Assembly (NCBI GenBank): GCA_963707125.1
Contig: CAVPOU010000013.1
Location: forward strand, 124,001-188,000
Length of the DNA stretch: 64,000 nt
Reading direction: 5' to 3'
From: CAVPDE01 sp963707125
GTDB lineage: Bacteria > Desulfobacterota > DSM-4660 > Desulfatiglandales > HGW-15
The position numbers and the translations under genes were made by a program. Positions 62,076-64,000 of this stretch are shown in pieces. Numbering within the stretch: the stretch's first letter is position 1; the number at the start of each line of letters is the position of its first letter. The notes under the pieces are model-generated. The model did not search any database and was not told where the DNA came from. It was given only the letters and a program-made list of their open reading frames with translations.

Positions 62076-62708
62076 ATGCTCAAAGCCACAAACATTCCCT
62101 ATCCGCCCCGTGTCCCTTTGGCACGCATCCCCACTCCTCTGGAGCGACTGAACAGACTGAGCGAGAGACTCGGAGTCGATCTCTACGTCAAACGGGACGA
62201 CCTCACCGGCGTGGAACTCACGGGGAACAAGGTGCGCAAACTGGAATTCGTGCTCGCTGATGCCGTTCATGAGGGGGCGGATATTGTGCTCACCTGCGGC
62301 GGCGCACAATCCAATCACAGCCGGGCCACCGCCATTGCAGCCGCGCGGCTTGGGCTCCGCTGTCGCCTCATCCTGAGAACCCCTGATCCATCCAACCCAC
62401 CGGCCCCAGAAGGCAACCTCCTCCTTGATCGGCTGGCAGGAAGTGAGATCGTGTGGATTACAGCGGATGAATACAAAAGGCGGGATCAGATGTTTACTCG
62501 TGAGGCAGACGCTCTTCGCCGCTCAGGTTTGAAACCTTATGTGATCCCCGAGGGCGCCTCCAATGCCCTCGGTGCCTGGGGCTACATCTACGCCGCGGCC
62601 GAACTGAAGCAGGACCTGGAAAAGCTCCCTGGCGGCACCGGCCAACGAACGACGGTCATCCCACGCCACGGGCTCCGGAGATACATCTTTAAAGATTTGA
62701 TCGGATAA
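62076..62708 (+). pseudogene. Truncated D-cysteine desulfhydrase / ACC deaminase-family gene
   Basis: The frame encodes the N-terminal two-thirds of a PLP enzyme of this family (RIPTPLERLNRLSERLGVDLYVKRDDLTGVELTGNKVRKLEF; SNHSRATAIAAARLGL; PEGASNALGAWGY). The family is about 330 residues; here similarity stops near residue 200. An extra C in CCC (62660-62662) shifts the frame; correcting it gives VIHATGSG, after which the sequence turns abruptly AT-rich. The gene therefore ends at a junction rather than at a natural C-terminus. Confidence 0.75.
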
Positions 62709-62997
62709 ATAAATAACTTACTGATATTTAACATATTAAAAATTCATTATTAGTTTCAATAATTCTTCCCGGATCATCTTTTCTGTATCCGGCTCCATAA
62801 AGCTGTGTGTGCATAATGAGGAAACATTCCTTAGTTGAATACACAGATCCCAGCTTTTTGAGTTCGCTTTGCCAGCTTCTTCGATTTTATATTCCTGCTG
62901 GCTCAGTTTGGGTTTCTTTTCCGCTTTCGCAACTAATTAAAGGCAGAATAATCAGAGAAAATAAAATTGTCTTCATAATAATATTATCATTATAAAT
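62709..62997. other. AT-rich gene-free spacer
   Basis: About 290 AT-rich bases between the truncated PLP gene and the end of the glycoside-hydrolase gene. No gene, terminator or repeat is evident. Confidence 0.45.
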
Positions 62998-64000
62998 TTA
63001 TTTGATTGTTTTTCTGACTATTTCGTATAGTGCCCCGTCGTACCTCTTATCAAGCACAACTTTAAATCCAGTAACTGCAAGTTCCTTCCCTGTTGAATTC
63101 ATTACCAGTTCTCTTGAAGGAGCTTTCCTTACTTCATAAATATATGACGGATTCAGGAACTGCACTGTTACTGTTCTCTGAATATCTCCGGAGAACCCTG
63201 TCTGAATATGCCTACAGTACCACCTGACCCTGTCTCTGAATTGATGCGCTGTAGCCATCCCAGTTTCCTTCAGCTGGTTCACCATAGCCTTTCAGGTCTT
63301 GCCTGAAGGACATGAAATCATGTTTTGTTTGCATCTCCCTGAGCCAGTCAGCCCAGCTTTTCATTTTTGTACGCTGTTCCTTGGAAAGCAGCCTCGGATC
63401 TCCAAGTACAATAGGGGGGATCCTACAAGCGACTTAAGTGACAATTCAAATTCAGGATCGTCAAATCTCTGGTTGCCAATGACCATTGCTGTTGCAGGTA
63501 TGACAGGTGTTCGCCACCAGGACATCTGTCTTACTCTCATAGAGCCCAGCGGGGCCTTCTCACCGAAATTGGACAACCAGTTGCCTTCGGCATGCTTGCA
63601 CATATCAAGGTCGATAAGCTGCAGAGCGCCCATAGTCTCAAAAGTGCAGTCGATAAACAAATCAGGAGCCTTCCTCATGGAGATCATCAAATAACTGCCA
63701 CGTGCGCTGGTACATCGGAAGCATTGATTCATTCCGGTCTTTATGCATCGTGTGATCGGAAGCATGGCAACCCGACCTTGTCTTGTCTGTGGTATAAGCT
63801 CCTGTAACAACGGCAAAATCACCTTTTATGTATTCAAGGCCGTGTTCTTTAACCAGTTTCAGTATTACACCCTTGATATAATCGTACCACCCTGTCGTCA
63901 TACACATTGAATATGTTTCCCAGCCGTACATTTTATCAAAGTCGGCATGAAGACTGACCGGCGATCCGTCAGCTTTCCGCACGGCCCATTCAGGATGTTC
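62998..64000 (-). pseudogene. GH36-like glycoside hydrolase (alpha-galactosidase type), partial and frameshifted
   Basis: The gene enters from the right window edge. Its first visible part (AVRKADGSPVSLHADFDKMYGWETY, GLEYIKGDFAVV) resembles the catalytic barrel of GH36/melibiase enzymes, where the Asp in YIKGD is at the nucleophile position. It continues LFIDCTFETMGALQLID and ends with a beta domain (TVTVQFLNPSYIYEV ... IVRKTIK). Frame changes occur near 63668 (one G extra) and at two or more points in 63200-63250. The composition is AT-rich and Bacteroidetes-like, unlike the DNA left of 62.68 kb. Confidence 0.6.

Overview
The window looks like chromosomal DNA of a Gram-negative, Desulfobacterota-like (former Deltaproteobacteria) bacterium, probably from a metagenome or draft assembly. 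That is an inference from gene content: Mla/MCE lipid transport, HypA/HypB, EF-P with EpmA, paired PII/GlnD modules, FMN-binding glutamate synthase, YdbH/YdbL-like envelope proteins and multi-PAS histidine kinases. Most of the sequence is moderately GC-rich. Two stretches, about 45.1-51.77 kb and from about 62.68 kb to the end, are visibly AT-richer, and their genes resemble Bacteroidetes genes.

Layout. 0-4.7 kb: a partial coiled-coil protein, a lone receiver-domain protein, a DUF2333 membrane protein, hypA-hypB and a small kinase. 4.8-10.8 kb (minus): MBL hydrolase and an Mla-type operon (STAS-MlaE, MlaF, MlaD, auxiliary lipoprotein) headed by a cNMP-PAS-membrane sensor. 11-17.2 kb: amidase, AMIN protein, epmA, efp, DUF4197 protein, Tat-exported superoxide dismutase, threonine dehydratase. 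17.4-36.3 kb is dominated by nitrogen assimilation: amt-glnB-glnD (minus, with a sigma-54 promoter) opposite a second glnB-glnD pair; a KaiC-like/XRE/cupin regulator; a cNMP-rhodanese/MauE/lipoprotein operon; then on the minus strand GAF-ANTAR, FMN-glutamate synthase, a PEP-synthase-like protein and gdhA. Between the GAF-ANTAR gene and the glutamate synthase gene lie a promoter and a leader RNA with a terminator overlapped by an ANTAR-like hairpin. 36.3-44.9 kb: YdbL/YdbH-like envelope genes, a peptidase lipoprotein, a second MBL protein and an ICMT-like methyltransferase. 45.1-51.7 kb: a shikimate-pathway cluster. 51.9-58.7 kb: PagL-like barrel, ferritin-like protein and two tandem multi-PAS histidine kinases. 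59-64 kb: a frameshifted dehydrogenase, a radical SAM/SPASM protein, a truncated PLP enzyme and a frameshifted GH36-like hydrolase.

How it fits together. Ammonium is imported by Amt and sensed by two PII/GlnD pairs. GDH and the glutamate synthase-like enzyme make glutamate, and their operon is plausibly switched by GAF-ANTAR antitermination.

Two cautions. Many conserved genes (YdbH-like, second MBL, aroA, aroC, dehydrogenase, radical SAM, PLP enzyme, GH) are interrupted by single-base changes, most of them in short homopolymers, which points to sequencing error, decay or both. Intergenic regions are unusually rich in unrelated families of short imperfect inverted repeats. No tRNA, rRNA, CRISPR array or complete insertion sequence was recognised.
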